Source: Polyangiaceae bacterium | GTDB lineage: Bacteria > Myxococcota_A > Polyangia > Polyangiales > Polyangiaceae | Direction: 5' to 3' | DNA length: 64,000 nucleotides | NCBI GenBank assembly: GCA_025937835.1 | Contig: JAICQO010000014.1 | Location: 1-64,000, forward strand | Shown: positions 44,108-52,538 of the stretch, piece by piece | Numbering within the stretch: the first letter of the stretch is position 1 | How the letters are laid out: each line of letters begins with the position of its first letter | Program-made: the position numbers and the translations under genes | Notes under the pieces: model-generated | What the model was told of the DNA's origin: nothing | The model's input: only the letters and a program-made list of their open reading frames with translations | Database searches by the model: none

Positions 44108-45499
44108 CTAAGGCCCGCCCGAGACGGGCCAGTCATCCTCGTCCCAGGCAAGCTCGGACACCCGGAGCACGGGGTCGCCGCGGTTGTCGGCGTCGTAAGC
44201 GTGGTAGGCGTTGTAGGCGCCGTCTTCGGTGAACAAGACGGCGTTGTGTCCGGGCCCGCGAAAGCGCGTGCCGCCCTGGAGGACCAGGCTGCCGCCGCCG
44301 TTCAGGAGCTGTTTGCCGTCGCGATCGACGTAGGGTCCGGTCACGGATGCAGAGCGTCCGACGCGCAAATTGTAGGTGCTGTCCGCGCCCTTGCAGCAGG
44401 CGTCCCACGACGTGAACAGGTAGTAGTAGCCGCAGCGGCGCACGATCGTCGGCGCTTCGAGCGCCCCGCTGTTGCTCGGCCGCGCCGCGATCGTCTGCAC
44501 CTCGGTGCCGGCTCGCGCACCCGAAGCGTCGAGCTCGATCAGCTGGATTCCGCCCCAGAAGCTGCCGAACGACAGCCAGGCTTTGCCGGATTGGTCGACG
44601 ATCGCGTTCGGGTCGATGGCGTTCCAGTTGTCGGGTCGTGAGCCCGAGTCGCAGCTCCGGTTCTGGTTCGAGCAGATCACGGCGCCTTCATCGCTCCAGC
44701 TCCCGCTGTCGAGCGCCGCACGCGTCAGGTGACCGATGCACGAGACGTTGCAGCCGAAGGTCGATGCCGAATAGTAGAGATGATACTTGCCGCCGAAGAA
44801 CGAGATGTCGGGCGCCCAGAGGTTCATCACGCCGGGCACGCGCTCGGCGAGCCACTTCGGCCGCGTCGCAGCGGTGAAGACCTCGGGAGCAGCCTGCCAC
44901 GAGCGCAGGTCCTTCGACGTCTTCGCGCCGAGCTGATCTCCGGTGCTGAACAGGTAGTACTGGCCGTGGGCGGCGATCAGCGTCGGGTCGTGCGTGCCGA
45001 GGTTGCCGGTGAGCGACAAGGCTTGGGGTGGGTCTGCCGGGTCGAGCTTGGCGATCGAACAGCGGTCGTCGTCTGGGGCTCCGCCCTGGTTGCCGGCGCC
45101 GCCGCTGCCGCCGGTTCCGCCCGATGCCGGCGCCCCGCCGTTTCCTCCCGCTGCCGCGCCGCCCGTCGCTCGACCGCCCGTCGCTGCGCCACCGACGGCG
45201 AGCGTGCCACCGGTGGAGGCGCCGCCCGGCGAGCCTCCGCTCGGTGCGCCGCCCGTTTGCGGCGTGCCGGCGCTGCCACCCGAGGGCGTGGGGCTCGGTG
45301 CTGCGCCGCCCGTCGCAGCGCGAGCTCCGCCGGTGGTCGCCGCCATGCCGCCGCTGGCCGGCGCGACGCCGCCGCTCGCGGACATGCCGCCCGTGGGTGC
45401 GGCGGGCGCCTGATTCGCGTCCTCCGAATGGGGCGCGCAGTAGAGCAGCGCGCAGCCGCTCAGGCTCACGAACCAGGGCGTTACGCTTCGAGGGGACAC
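44108..45499 (-). CDS. GH43 lipoprotein, arabinan endo-1,5-alpha-arabinosidase-like
   Basis: A 463-residue surface glycosidase. The N-terminus is a signal with Cys near LLYCAP, followed by a long Gly/Ala/Thr/Ser linker (35-140). The GH43 propeller has LGTHDPTLIAAHGQYYLFST (catalytic base Asp), NLWAPDISFFGGKYHLYYS, AIDPNAIVDQSGKAWLSFGS (second Asp) and GALEAPTIVRRCGYYYLF (acid Glu), the layout of endo-arabinanases. GHNAVLF is the late metal-site His segment. The GTG at 45499 has ACGAGGAC upstream. It complements the GH43/CBM6 enzyme at 3537, so the organism is equipped for arabinan/arabinoxylan breakdown. It lies next to a broken lipoprotein gene. Confidence 0.9.
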   Translation of the reverse strand: MSPRSVTPWFVSLSGCALLYCAPHSEDANQAPAAPTGGMSASGGVAPASGGMAATTGGARAATGGAAPSPTPSGGSAGTPQTGGAPSGGSPGGASTGGTLAVGGAATGGRATGGAAAGGNGGAPASGGTGGSGGAGNQGGAPDDDRCSIAKLDPADPPQALSLTGNLGTHDPTLIAAHGQYYLFSTGDQLGAKTSKDLRSWQAAPEVFTAATRPKWLAERVPGVMNLWAPDISFFGGKYHLYYSASTFGCNVSCIGHLTRAALDSGSWSDEGAVICSNQNRSCDSGSRPDNWNAIDPNAIVDQSGKAWLSFGSFWGGIQLIELDASGARAGTEVQTIAARPSNSGALEAPTIVRRCGYYYLFTSWDACCKGADSTYNLRVGRSASVTGPYVDRDGKQLLNGGGSLVLQGGTRFRGPGHNAVLFTEDGAYNAYHAYDADNRGDPVLRVSELAWDEDDWPVSGGP

Positions 45500-45567
45500 C
45501 GTCCTCGTTATGCACCGGAACGCCCGCCGGATCTCACGCCGTAGCGAACCGATAGTAAATTACCTTT

Positions 45568-45975
45568 TTAATCGCAGCCGATCGGCGACGTGCTCAAGAC
45601 CAGGTCGTCCAACCAGATGTCGGCGGTGGAGCTGCTGAAGCTGTGCCAACCGAGGATCACCTCGACGAACTTACCGTTCAACCAGGTATCGGGCATGGTG
45701 CCGTTCTGCCACTGGTTGCCCGCGGTCACCGAGTGGACCTCCGTGCCGTTGTGCCAGGCGTGGAGCTCGTTCGGCGTCTTGTCGCCGATGAAGGCTGATT
45801 CCGCCCGTGACCGCCGCACCGCCGCCCGTGCTCGTGCCACCCGTGACTACGGGCGAACCGCCCGTCCCTCCCGGGGCTCGGAAGGAGTGTCCTCACTGCT
45901 GCACGCGAAGGACAGCGCGACGGCAGAGCCAAGGCCGAACGACAAACGACGGAGCGAAGTTCGCAGCGTGTGCAC
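45568..45975 (-). pseudogene. Broken lipoprotein gene (ConA-like family remnant)
   Basis: Three pieces of one lipoprotein are present in different frames. From GTG 45975 one frame gives a good signal and lipobox (GSAVALSFACSSEDTPSEP). Another frame gives the Gly-rich linker GGTGGSPVVTGGTSTGGG. A third gives the end of a ConA-like domain (TPNELHAWHNGTEVHSVTAG; ADIWLDDLVLSTSPIGCD) and a TAA at 45568. The final strand resembles VWIDEVVLDDERVGC of the intact paralogue at 33262. Most of the domain is missing. At least two frameshifts and a large deletion are needed to explain it. Confidence 0.72.
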
Positions 45976-46057
45976 GAGGCGCCGATCTTTGCATTTGAGC
46001 TGTGCGCTCACCAGCCGCCTTGCCGGCGCTGTTCGGCATCACAGCTACACGCAAAGG

Positions 46058-47191
46058 TTACACGGCATCCTGCGCGGGGGCGCGGCCCGACATCGGCACG
46101 CTGAGCTTGCCGCCGTTTTGCATGGCCAGCGTCAACACGGCTTTTTCGAAGAAGGCGCGCAAGAACGGCACCTCGTGCGGGGGGTTCGTGATGAGCCCCG
46201 CGGCTTCGATGGCCTTCATCGTCGCCACCACCTCGAGCGCGCGCACCTCTCCGTGCGAGTTCAGCACGCCGAGCGCGCTGTCCTTCATCAACTTGAGCAG
46301 CCCCGTGCGCCGCTCGGGCGTGAAGTAGCGATCGGTCGCCCCGCGGATCGCCTCGGTCATCACCTGCGCGACCTTCTCCTGATCCTGGCTTCCCTCCGGG
46401 CCGAGCTCGGCGCCGAGGTTCGAGAGCAGCTCCGCGACGATGTTGCGATCCGGCAGCCAGGAGCGAAACTCCGGAAGCTGGTGGAGCAACGCCGACTTCT
46501 TGGCGAGCTCCGCCGCGTCTTCGTCGGCGAGTTCGAGGCCTTCGACGTCGAACGGATGCGGCTCGGGCGCCTCCGGTGCCGGCTCGAGCAGCGCTTCGGC
46601 GCTCATCATCGACAGCGGCTCGGGCAGCTTCAGCTCGGTCAGCCGCTTTCGCTCTTCGAGGATCCGCTGCCGCGCGTAGCCCGGCGAGATCGACACCGGC
46701 TCGAGCCCCAAGGAGCCCGCGCGCCGCAGCGCCTCTTTGAGCTTGCTGCCGCTCAGCTCGCCGACGGAAACCTCTTCGATGCCGAAGCCGCTCCGCAGGT
46801 AGAAGAAGCCGCTGTGAGCCCGCGAGGTCGTGGAGCGCGTGGACAGCACGATCAACACGATGCCGTTCGGATCCGGCGGGACGAGCCAGGCTTCGGTCAC
46901 GGTCTCCGCGTCCCGGGCGAGCTTCGTCACGCGCGGCGCCGCCTCGACCCGGATCCCGCGCGACCCGAGCACCTGGGCGCCGCGGCGGGCGGCCTTGCGC
47001 GCGGCACCGCTGCCGCGCTCGGCAACGACCGCGACGGCTTGCGCGTTGCCCGCGCGAACCCAGGCCTCGACGAGCTCCTGGCTCTTGTCGCCCGCGCTCG
47101 TGATCGCGGCCAGCGCGTCGTCGGCTGCAGCATGGATCCAGGCGTCGTCGAGTTTCGAAGGAGCAAGCTTGCTGGGGTTGGCCATGGTCAT
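46058..47191 (-). CDS. Conserved-looking hypothetical protein in the dnaX-recR operon
   Basis: A 377-residue soluble protein I do not recognise. There is no signal or membrane span. The N-terminal half (1-190) is mixed alpha/beta (SQELVEAWVRAGNAQAVAVV; DPNGIVLIVLST), with a GIEEVSVGELSG segment. The C-terminal half is helical, with an acidic linker (EPAPEAPEPHPFDVEGLELA) and LPDRNIVAELLSNLGAELGP. The ATG at 47191 was chosen; a longer frame to 47332 would run antisense through ridA. It starts 7 bases after the ridA stop and ends the dnaX-recR-ridA operon. Codon use looks like that of its neighbours. Confidence 0.75.
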   Translation of the reverse strand: MTMANPSKLAPSKLDDAWIHAAADDALAAITSAGDKSQELVEAWVRAGNAQAVAVVAERGSGAARKAARRGAQVLGSRGIRVEAAPRVTKLARDAETVTEAWLVPPDPNGIVLIVLSTRSTTSRAHSGFFYLRSGFGIEEVSVGELSGSKLKEALRRAGSLGLEPVSISPGYARQRILEERKRLTELKLPEPLSMMSAEALLEPAPEAPEPHPFDVEGLELADEDAAELAKKSALLHQLPEFRSWLPDRNIVAELLSNLGAELGPEGSQDQEKVAQVMTEAIRGATDRYFTPERRTGLLKLMKDSALGVLNSHGEVRALEVVATMKAIEAAGLITNPPHEVPFLRAFFEKAVLTLAMQNGGKLSVPMSGRAPAQDAV

Positions 47192-47198
47192 TTCGTTC

Positions 47199-47582
47199 TC
47201 AGGGCAAGAGGGCGACGGCTTCGATTTCGACGTGCGCTCCACGAGGCAGGGCAGCGACGGCCACGGTGGCACGCGCGGGAGGATCCATCGGAAAGTAGGT
47301 CTTGTAGGCGGCGTCGAAAGCCTTGAAATCACCCATGTCGGTCAAGAAGACGGTGACCTTGACCACGTCGGCGAGCGTGGCGTGCGCGGCCTCGAGCACC
47401 AGCGTCAGGTTGTCGAGCGCTCGGCGTGTCTCCGGCTCGATGCCTCCCGTCACGAGCTCGCCGGTGGCGGGGTCGAGCGGGATCTGCCCCGACACGAACA
47501 CGAATTTGTCGGCGCGCACCGCGCTCGAGTACGAGGCGACGGGTGTCGGCATGCGATCGGAGCGAATCACGTTCTTGGGCAT
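47199..47582 (-). CDS. ridA: RidA-family enamine/imine deaminase
   Basis: A 127-residue protein of the YjgF/YER057c/UK114 family, which hydrolyses reactive 2-aminoacrylate and other imines released by PLP enzymes. Seen are YSSAVRADKFVFVSGQIPLD at the N-terminus, TRRALDNLTLVLEAAHATLA, VVKVTVFLTDMGDF and the C-terminal PARATVAVAALPRGAHVEIE, which contains the substrate-binding Arg. Length is normal. It sits 27 bases after recR. A damage-control enzyme makes sense as a co-expressed housekeeping gene, but the coupling to recombination genes is probably only operonic. Confidence 0.93.
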   Translation of the reverse strand: MPKNVIRSDRMPTPVASYSSAVRADKFVFVSGQIPLDPATGELVTGGIEPETRRALDNLTLVLEAAHATLADVVKVTVFLTDMGDFKAFDAAYKTYFPMDPPARATVAVAALPRGAHVEIEAVALLP

Positions 47583-47609
47583 GGGGGCCTCACGTTTCGT
47601 GGCTGGGCT

Positions 47610-48218
47610 CTAACCCATCGAGCGCCGGCCGTCGATGGCTCGCCCGAGCGTGACCTGATCGGCGAACTCCAGGTCGCCGCCGTGGGGCACGCCGCTCGCG
47701 ATCCGCGTCAGGCGCAGCGACTGAGCGGCGAGCTCCCGCGCGAGGAGCAGCGCGGTCGCCTCGCCGTCCACGGACGGCGGAGTGGCGAGGATCACCTCCG
47801 TCACGCCGTCCTCGCGGATGCGCTCGAAGAGCCGCGTCAGCGGCAGCTGATCGGGTCCGATCCCATCGAGCGGCGACAGCAGCCGCCCGAGCACGAAGTA
47901 GCGCCCGCGCATCGCGCCGCTGCGTTCGATCGCGAGCAGATCCTGGATGCGGTGCACGATGCAGAGCAGCCGTGGATCTCGGCGGTTGTCGCGACAGATC
48001 GCGCACACGGCCTGGCCGTCGCTCACGTCCGCGAGGCTGCCGCAGCGCTCGCACGGCCTCACGTGGCTCGCGAGCGCGGCGAGCTCGTGACCGAGCTCCT
48101 CGGCGAACCCCGCCGCCTCGCCCGCGAAGAACAGCGCGAACCGCTGTGCGGTCTTTTCACCGACGCCCGGCAGCATCGCAAACAGCTCCACCACGCGTCG
48201 CAGGCGTTCGGGCAACAT
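47610..48218 (-). CDS. recR: Recombination protein RecR
   Basis: RecR acts with RecO and RecF to load RecA on gapped DNA. The 202-residue protein has the N-terminal helix-hairpin-helix (LPGVGEKTAQRFALFF), a four-cysteine zinc finger (CERCGSLADVSD ending VCAIC), and a TOPRIM domain (LGRLLSPLDGIGPDQL; EVILATPPSVDGEATAL) with a C-terminal Walker-like tail (RIASGVPHGGDLEFAD). Length is typical. It follows dnaX by 63 bases; the small ybaB gene often found between dnaX and recR is absent here. Confidence 0.97.
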   Translation of the reverse strand: MLPERLRRVVELFAMLPGVGEKTAQRFALFFAGEAAGFAEELGHELAALASHVRPCERCGSLADVSDGQAVCAICRDNRRDPRLLCIVHRIQDLLAIERSGAMRGRYFVLGRLLSPLDGIGPDQLPLTRLFERIREDGVTEVILATPPSVDGEATALLLARELAAQSLRLTRIASGVPHGGDLEFADQVTLGRAIDGRRSMG

Positions 48219-48281
48219 CGTCGAAGCCGGAGCGTTGTCCGAAGGGAGCCGCGGGGCAAGGGCCGAACCGCGCCGTGCGGC

Positions 48282-50063
48282 TCAGGAGGCGGAAGACAGC
48301 TTCAGATCGCGCACGCGGGCGGAGAAGATTTCGACCGCCTCTTCCACGCGCGGGTGACGCCGGATGCGCTCGTAGGCCTCTTTTCGGCGCTGCTCGCGGG
48401 CTTCGGCCTCGAGCACGCTCAGCGTCTTGCGCCCCTTGGCGCGCTCCGAGTCGGGCTCGTGGGTGAGCCGCATCGGCATGCCGAGCAGCTCGGTCGAAAG
48501 CCGCTCGATCACCGCGTTGTTCTCCGGGGTGCCGACCAACGATCCGAAGACGCTCTCCGGCGGCCAGCCGAGCACGAGCCGGTTCGCTCCGAGCTCCACC
48601 AGCACGCCGTGCTCGAGCTTTGCGGCGAGCTCCGGGCGCTCGGCGGCGACGCGACCCACCAGGGCTCGAAAGACCTCGTCGAGATCCGGCGCCTCGACGG
48701 CGGCAGAGCGCGCCGACCCTGCGGGCCGCGCGCGCGCTTCTGGAGGCTCCTTGCGCTCGTCGCTCGGTTCCGGGCGGCGGCGCGGAGCGGCTTCGGGCTC
48801 GCGCGCCTGTCCCTGGAAGCCCGGGCGCGCTGGCGGCGCCGAGGGGGCCGGTCGAGCGCCCGCCGGCGGCCGCGGAGGCGGCGAGCCGAGCCGTCGCTCG
48901 AGCCGCGACAGCCGCTCGATCAACGCATCGACCGCGAGCAGCGGCGGCCGGCGCGAGAGCCGTACCAGGAGCATTTCGAGGGCCGAGCGCGGCTGCCCGC
49001 TGCGCACGACGCTGTCGTAGCCCTCGGCGAAGCCGTGGTGGAGCCGCAGCAGATCATCGGCGCTGGTCTGAGCCGCGAGCTCCGCGAGCTCCCGCGCTTC
49101 TTCCTCCGGGCGATCGATCAGCCGCGCCGAGTCCTTGGAGACCTTGGCCACCACCAGGTCGCGCAGCACGCTCAGCAGGTCGCGCGCGGCGTGGGAGAGA
49201 TCGTGACCCTCGTTGGCGAGCTCGGCCACGACCTCCAGACAGCGCTCGGCGTTGCCCGTCACGAGCGCACGCGCCGCCTCTTGCAGCACCCGGTGGCTGG
49301 CCACGCCCAGCACACGCGCCACGTCGTCGCCGCGGAGCTCCGTGCCGCCCCAGGCGATGACCTGGTCGAGCAGGCTCATCGCGTCTCGCATGCTGCCCGC
49401 GGCCTCGCGCGACAGGATCGAGATCGCGGCCTCGTCCGCGGCGATTTTTTCCTGCTCGAGCACGTAGCGCAGCCGGGCGGCGATCTGCTGCGCGGCGATC
49501 AGCTTGAAATCGAAGCGCTGCACGCGCGACAAGATCGTGATCGGGACCTTGTGCACCTCGGTCGTGGCGAAGATGAACTTGACGTGAGGCGGCGGCTCTT
49601 CGAGCGTCTTCAGGAACGCGTTCCAGGCGTTCTGCGAGAGCATGTGGACCTCGTCCACGATGAAGAGCTTGTAGCGGTCGCGCGCGGGCCGGTAAAAAAT
49701 GCCGTCCTGCAGCTTCCGGACCTCGTCCACGCCGTTGTAGCTCGCGCCGTCGATCTCGCGCACGTCCACGTCGTTGCCCTGGGCGATCTCGAGGCAGGCG
49801 GGGCATTTCAGGCACGGCGTGGCGGTGGGCCCTGGATCGGTCCCCGGCGGCGTCGTGGCCGGATCACCCATGCAGTTCAGCGCCTTGGCAAGGATCCTCG
49901 CGCTAGTAGTTTTTCCGACGCCGCGGACACCGGTGAACAGGAAGGCATGCGCGACGCGGCCCTGCGCGATCGCGTTCCCGAGCGTGCGCGCGACGTGGTC
50001 TTGCCCCACCAAATCCTCGAACCGCATCGGGCGCCACTTGCGCGCGAGGACCAGGTAGCTCAT
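48282..50063 (-). CDS. dnaX: DNA polymerase III subunit gamma/tau
   Basis: Clamp-loader ATPase of the replisome. The 593-residue protein begins MSYLVLARKWRPMRFEDLVG. It has Walker A GVRGVGKT (45-52), zinc-module cysteines C64, C84, C87 and C90 (CLKCPAC), Walker B/DExx KLFIVDEVHMLS, and the arginine-finger motif EPPPHVKFIFATTEVHKVP. A domain III helical collar follows, then a Pro/Arg-rich linker (about 385-455) and a C-terminal tau-like region. No obvious -1 frameshift slippery heptamer was noticed. ATG 50063 is used, since an upstream extension has no homology-like character. It heads the dnaX-recR-ridA operon. Confidence 0.97.
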   Translation of the reverse strand: MSYLVLARKWRPMRFEDLVGQDHVARTLGNAIAQGRVAHAFLFTGVRGVGKTTSARILAKALNCMGDPATTPPGTDPGPTATPCLKCPACLEIAQGNDVDVREIDGASYNGVDEVRKLQDGIFYRPARDRYKLFIVDEVHMLSQNAWNAFLKTLEEPPPHVKFIFATTEVHKVPITILSRVQRFDFKLIAAQQIAARLRYVLEQEKIAADEAAISILSREAAGSMRDAMSLLDQVIAWGGTELRGDDVARVLGVASHRVLQEAARALVTGNAERCLEVVAELANEGHDLSHAARDLLSVLRDLVVAKVSKDSARLIDRPEEEARELAELAAQTSADDLLRLHHGFAEGYDSVVRSGQPRSALEMLLVRLSRRPPLLAVDALIERLSRLERRLGSPPPRPPAGARPAPSAPPARPGFQGQAREPEAAPRRRPEPSDERKEPPEARARPAGSARSAAVEAPDLDEVFRALVGRVAAERPELAAKLEHGVLVELGANRLVLGWPPESVFGSLVGTPENNAVIERLSTELLGMPMRLTHEPDSERAKGRKTLSVLEAEAREQRRKEAYERIRRHPRVEEAVEIFSARVRDLKLSSAS

Positions 50064-50140
50064 CGAGTCGCGAGGCGTAGCAGATCGAGACCAGTGCCGA
50101 AAGCCCGGCCGCTCTTGTCGCCAAGTTCGTGGGCTTACGC

Positions 50141-50146
50141 TAGGCT
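50141..50146 (+). promoter_or_regulatory. Candidate -10 element (TAGGCT)
   Basis: TAGGCT followed by cggcccc lies 14 bases upstream of the TTG at 50161, in the 97-base gap between divergent dnaX and the lipoprotein gene. The surrounding gctaggctcggcccc resembles the elements before 53864 and 57768. Confidence 0.3.
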
Positions 50147-50160
50147 CGGCCCCGGAAATC

Positions 50161-51033
50161 TTGTCATTCGGACTCGAGGCTACGACGCGGCTCGCGACTG
50201 CGACGGCCGCTGTCTCGGTACTTTCGCTCGTCGTCGGGTGTGGTGGCCGCGCGCCGAAGAGCGCGCTCGCCGTGCCCGCCGGGCAGCCCTCGGCTGCGGC
50301 GAGCGAACGCGCGCCGGCCACAGCGGGTGTGTCCGCGTCCAGGGCGCAGCTCGCGGGCAGCATCCGCCTCGAGCGTGAAGCGCGCGCCGCGATGCCAGGG
50401 CCGCGCCCGCGACTCGAATTTCTGTCGCCCACCTTCGGCGAAATCCTGCCGGAGCTGGCGGTGCGAAAGCAGGAAGTCAGCGTGCAGGTCGTGCCGGCGC
50501 TGGCGGCGGGTCAAACGCTCGCGGTCTCTCTCGACGGCGGGCGCAGGCGGGCGATCGAGCCGAGCGCGCCGCTCGTGCTCGGCGACCTGCTCCCCGAAGA
50601 TCGGCCGCTCGCGCCGGGCGCGCATTCGCTGTTGTTGGTCGTGCTCGATGCCGCGGGCGCCGAGGCGTTCGGCGGCGCGGCGCGCAACGACCAGGTGTTT
50701 GCGCTGGTCGACTTTTTCGTGGGGGCGCGCGACCGCACGCTGCCGCCGCCCGATGCGTCGCGCTTGTTCTGCCTCGCGCCGGTGGGGACTCATCACGGCG
50801 CCGAAAGCGACAGGCCGCTGCTCGAGCTGTTCGCGGTCGGCGCTGTCGGCCGTGAGATCCCGCTGCGGATCGAGGCCGGGAGATTCGTGTTCGAGGCGCT
50901 CGTGGACCCGCGCGGCCGCTATCGCGTGAGCGGCTTGCCCGCCGGGGACGCGCGCGTCGTCGCGGGTGCCGACGGCGGTCCGCGCGCGGAGTGTGTGTTC
51001 ACGCTGAACCCCGAGCGGCAGGGGGGATCGTGA
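50161..51033 (+). CDS. Putative lipoprotein upstream of a histidine kinase
   Basis: A 290-residue exported protein starting at TTG 50161. Signal TAAVSVLSLVVGCGG gives a lipid cysteine near residue 27. A disordered Ala/Pro/Ser stretch runs to about 75. The body is beta-rich (RPRLEFLSPTFGEILPELAV; GRFVFEALVDPRGRYRVSGL) and may consist of Ig-like or carboxypeptidase-regulatory-like domains. No enzyme motif is present. Its stop overlaps the GTG of the kinase gene (GTGA), so the two are coupled. An attractive but unproved idea is that it provides extracytoplasmic input to that kinase. Confidence 0.72.
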   Translation: MSFGLEATTRLATATAAVSVLSLVVGCGGRAPKSALAVPAGQPSAAASERAPATAGVSASRAQLAGSIRLEREARAAMPGPRPRLEFLSPTFGEILPELAVRKQEVSVQVVPALAAGQTLAVSLDGGRRRAIEPSAPLVLGDLLPEDRPLAPGAHSLLLVVLDAAGAEAFGGAARNDQVFALVDFFVGARDRTLPPPDASRLFCLAPVGTHHGAESDRPLLELFAVGAVGREIPLRIEAGRFVFEALVDPRGRYRVSGLPAGDARVVAGADGGPRAECVFTLNPERQGGS

Positions 51034-52538
51034 CGTCCGAGTTCGTCGCAGGCGTGCTGATCGCCTGGACGGCGACGCACCTCGGGCTGAGCCTGTTCTT
51101 CGCGCTCGCCTATTCTCTCGCGCGCAAGAAAGAGTACCTGCTGTTCAGCGCGCTGTGTGCGGCGCTCTGCGTGCTCACGGCGGGCGTCGCCACCGACCAC
51201 CTGAGCTCGACGATCGAGGCCCGGCGCATCGCGGATCTCGTGATCTACACGGGCGCGATCCTGGCCGCCGCGACCAACGCACACTTCGCCTACGCGCTCG
51301 CTTACCCGGGGCGGCGGGGTCGCTTCACGCACTGGGTGTATGCCGTCACCGCGGCGTTCTTGATCGTGAACTTCAGCGGCGGGTTCTGGCGCGAGGGCTC
51401 GTACCACGTGGTCTCCGGCCGCGCCTTCGGCATCGTGACGCGCCACGCGATCGGCGAGCCGAGCGCCTTCGCGCTGGCCTTCTTCGTGATTGGCGGGATC
51501 GAGACCTTCGCGGCGTTTGCGTTTCTGGTGCAAGCCTTCAGAAGCGGCCGGCGCGAGGTGTTGAGCTCGCTGGTCGGCGCGGGCCTGGCTATCCCGGCCA
51601 TGTTCAACGACGTCGGCATCGCGACCGGGATGCTCAAGGACACCTTCCCGGCCCTGCCGCACGTGTTCCTCGTGTACGCGTTCGGCGTCGCAGGCTCCTT
51701 GCTCTGGCGTTACCGCCTGGCCGCCGGAGAGCTGGAGGCCACGGCGACCAGCCTGCGCCAGCGCACGGAGGAGCTTCGGCATTCTTATGCCGAGCTCCGC
51801 GAGCTGCAGAGCGAGCTCGTGATGAAGAAGCAGCTTGCTGCGGTCGGCGAGCTGGCGGCGGCGATCGCGCACGAGGTCAGAAACCCGCTGGCGGTGATCG
51901 TCAACGCCGTCGCGGGCCTGCGCCGGGCCGGCATCTCGGACGAGGACCGCTCGATGTTGCTCGGTATCGTCGAGGAAGAGGCCGGGCGCCTGAATCGGCT
52001 GGTCACCGACCTGCTTCGCTTCGCGCGTCCCGTCAGCGTCAAGCGTTCCCCGGTCGCGCTGCTCGAGCTCGCCAACCGGTGCAGGATGAACGCGAGCGAG
52101 AGCTTCGACGTGCGCGTCTCGATCGACGACGACCCGCGCGTACAGACGGTAGACGTCGATCCGAACCTGTTTCGCGTGGTGTTCGACAACCTGGTCTCGA
52201 ACGCCTGCCAGTCGATGGGCACGAGCGGCGTGGTCGAGATCCGCATCGGCCGGGGAGATCTCGGTCAGGTGCCGGCAGTCCGGATCCAGATCCGGGACAG
52301 CGGGCACGGCATGGAGCCGCAGGTGCTCGAGCGCGCCCTCGACCCATTCTTCACCACCCGGCCGAGCGGCACCGGGCTCGGGCTGCCGATCGTTCAGCGT
52401 ATCATCGAGGCCCACGGCGGCGAGCTCTCGCTCGACAGCGACGAAGGGGAGGGGACCACCGTGACGTTGCTGGTGCCGATGCGCGCCGAAGCGCTCACGG
52501 AAACGAGCGTGCCGCCCAGCCCCGCAGGCCCCGCATGA
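51030..52538 (+). CDS. Sensor histidine kinase with multi-span N-terminus
   Basis: A 502-residue kinase. The first 230 residues hold about seven hydrophobic segments in the style of 7TM/MASE-like sensors (HLGLSLFFALAYSLA; FALAFFVIGGIETFAAFAFL). A coiled coil (230-268) leads to HisKA with IAHEVRNPLAV (phospho-acceptor H281). The HATPase domain has the N-box NLVSNACQSM, G1 DSGHGM, F-box DPFFTTRPSG and G2 GTGLGLPI, all intact. No response regulator is adjacent. GTG 51030 has GGGGGG upstream and overlaps the lipoprotein stop. Its own stop overlaps the bioA ATG. Confidence 0.93.
   Translation: MTSEFVAGVLIAWTATHLGLSLFFALAYSLARKKEYLLFSALCAALCVLTAGVATDHLSSTIEARRIADLVIYTGAILAAATNAHFAYALAYPGRRGRFTHWVYAVTAAFLIVNFSGGFWREGSYHVVSGRAFGIVTRHAIGEPSAFALAFFVIGGIETFAAFAFLVQAFRSGRREVLSSLVGAGLAIPAMFNDVGIATGMLKDTFPALPHVFLVYAFGVAGSLLWRYRLAAGELEATATSLRQRTEELRHSYAELRELQSELVMKKQLAAVGELAAAIAHEVRNPLAVIVNAVAGLRRAGISDEDRSMLLGIVEEEAGRLNRLVTDLLRFARPVSVKRSPVALLELANRCRMNASESFDVRVSIDDDPRVQTVDVDPNLFRVVFDNLVSNACQSMGTSGVVEIRIGRGDLGQVPAVRIQIRDSGHGMEPQVLERALDPFFTTRPSGTGLGLPIVQRIIEAHGGELSLDSDEGEGTTVTLLVPMRAEALTETSVPPSPAGPA

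Noticed and set aside
46830-50378. A 1182-residue plus-strand frame across the dnaX region
   Set aside because: It is antisense to dnaX, recR and ridA, which have strong family motifs, and its translation is His/Arg-rich shadow sequence.
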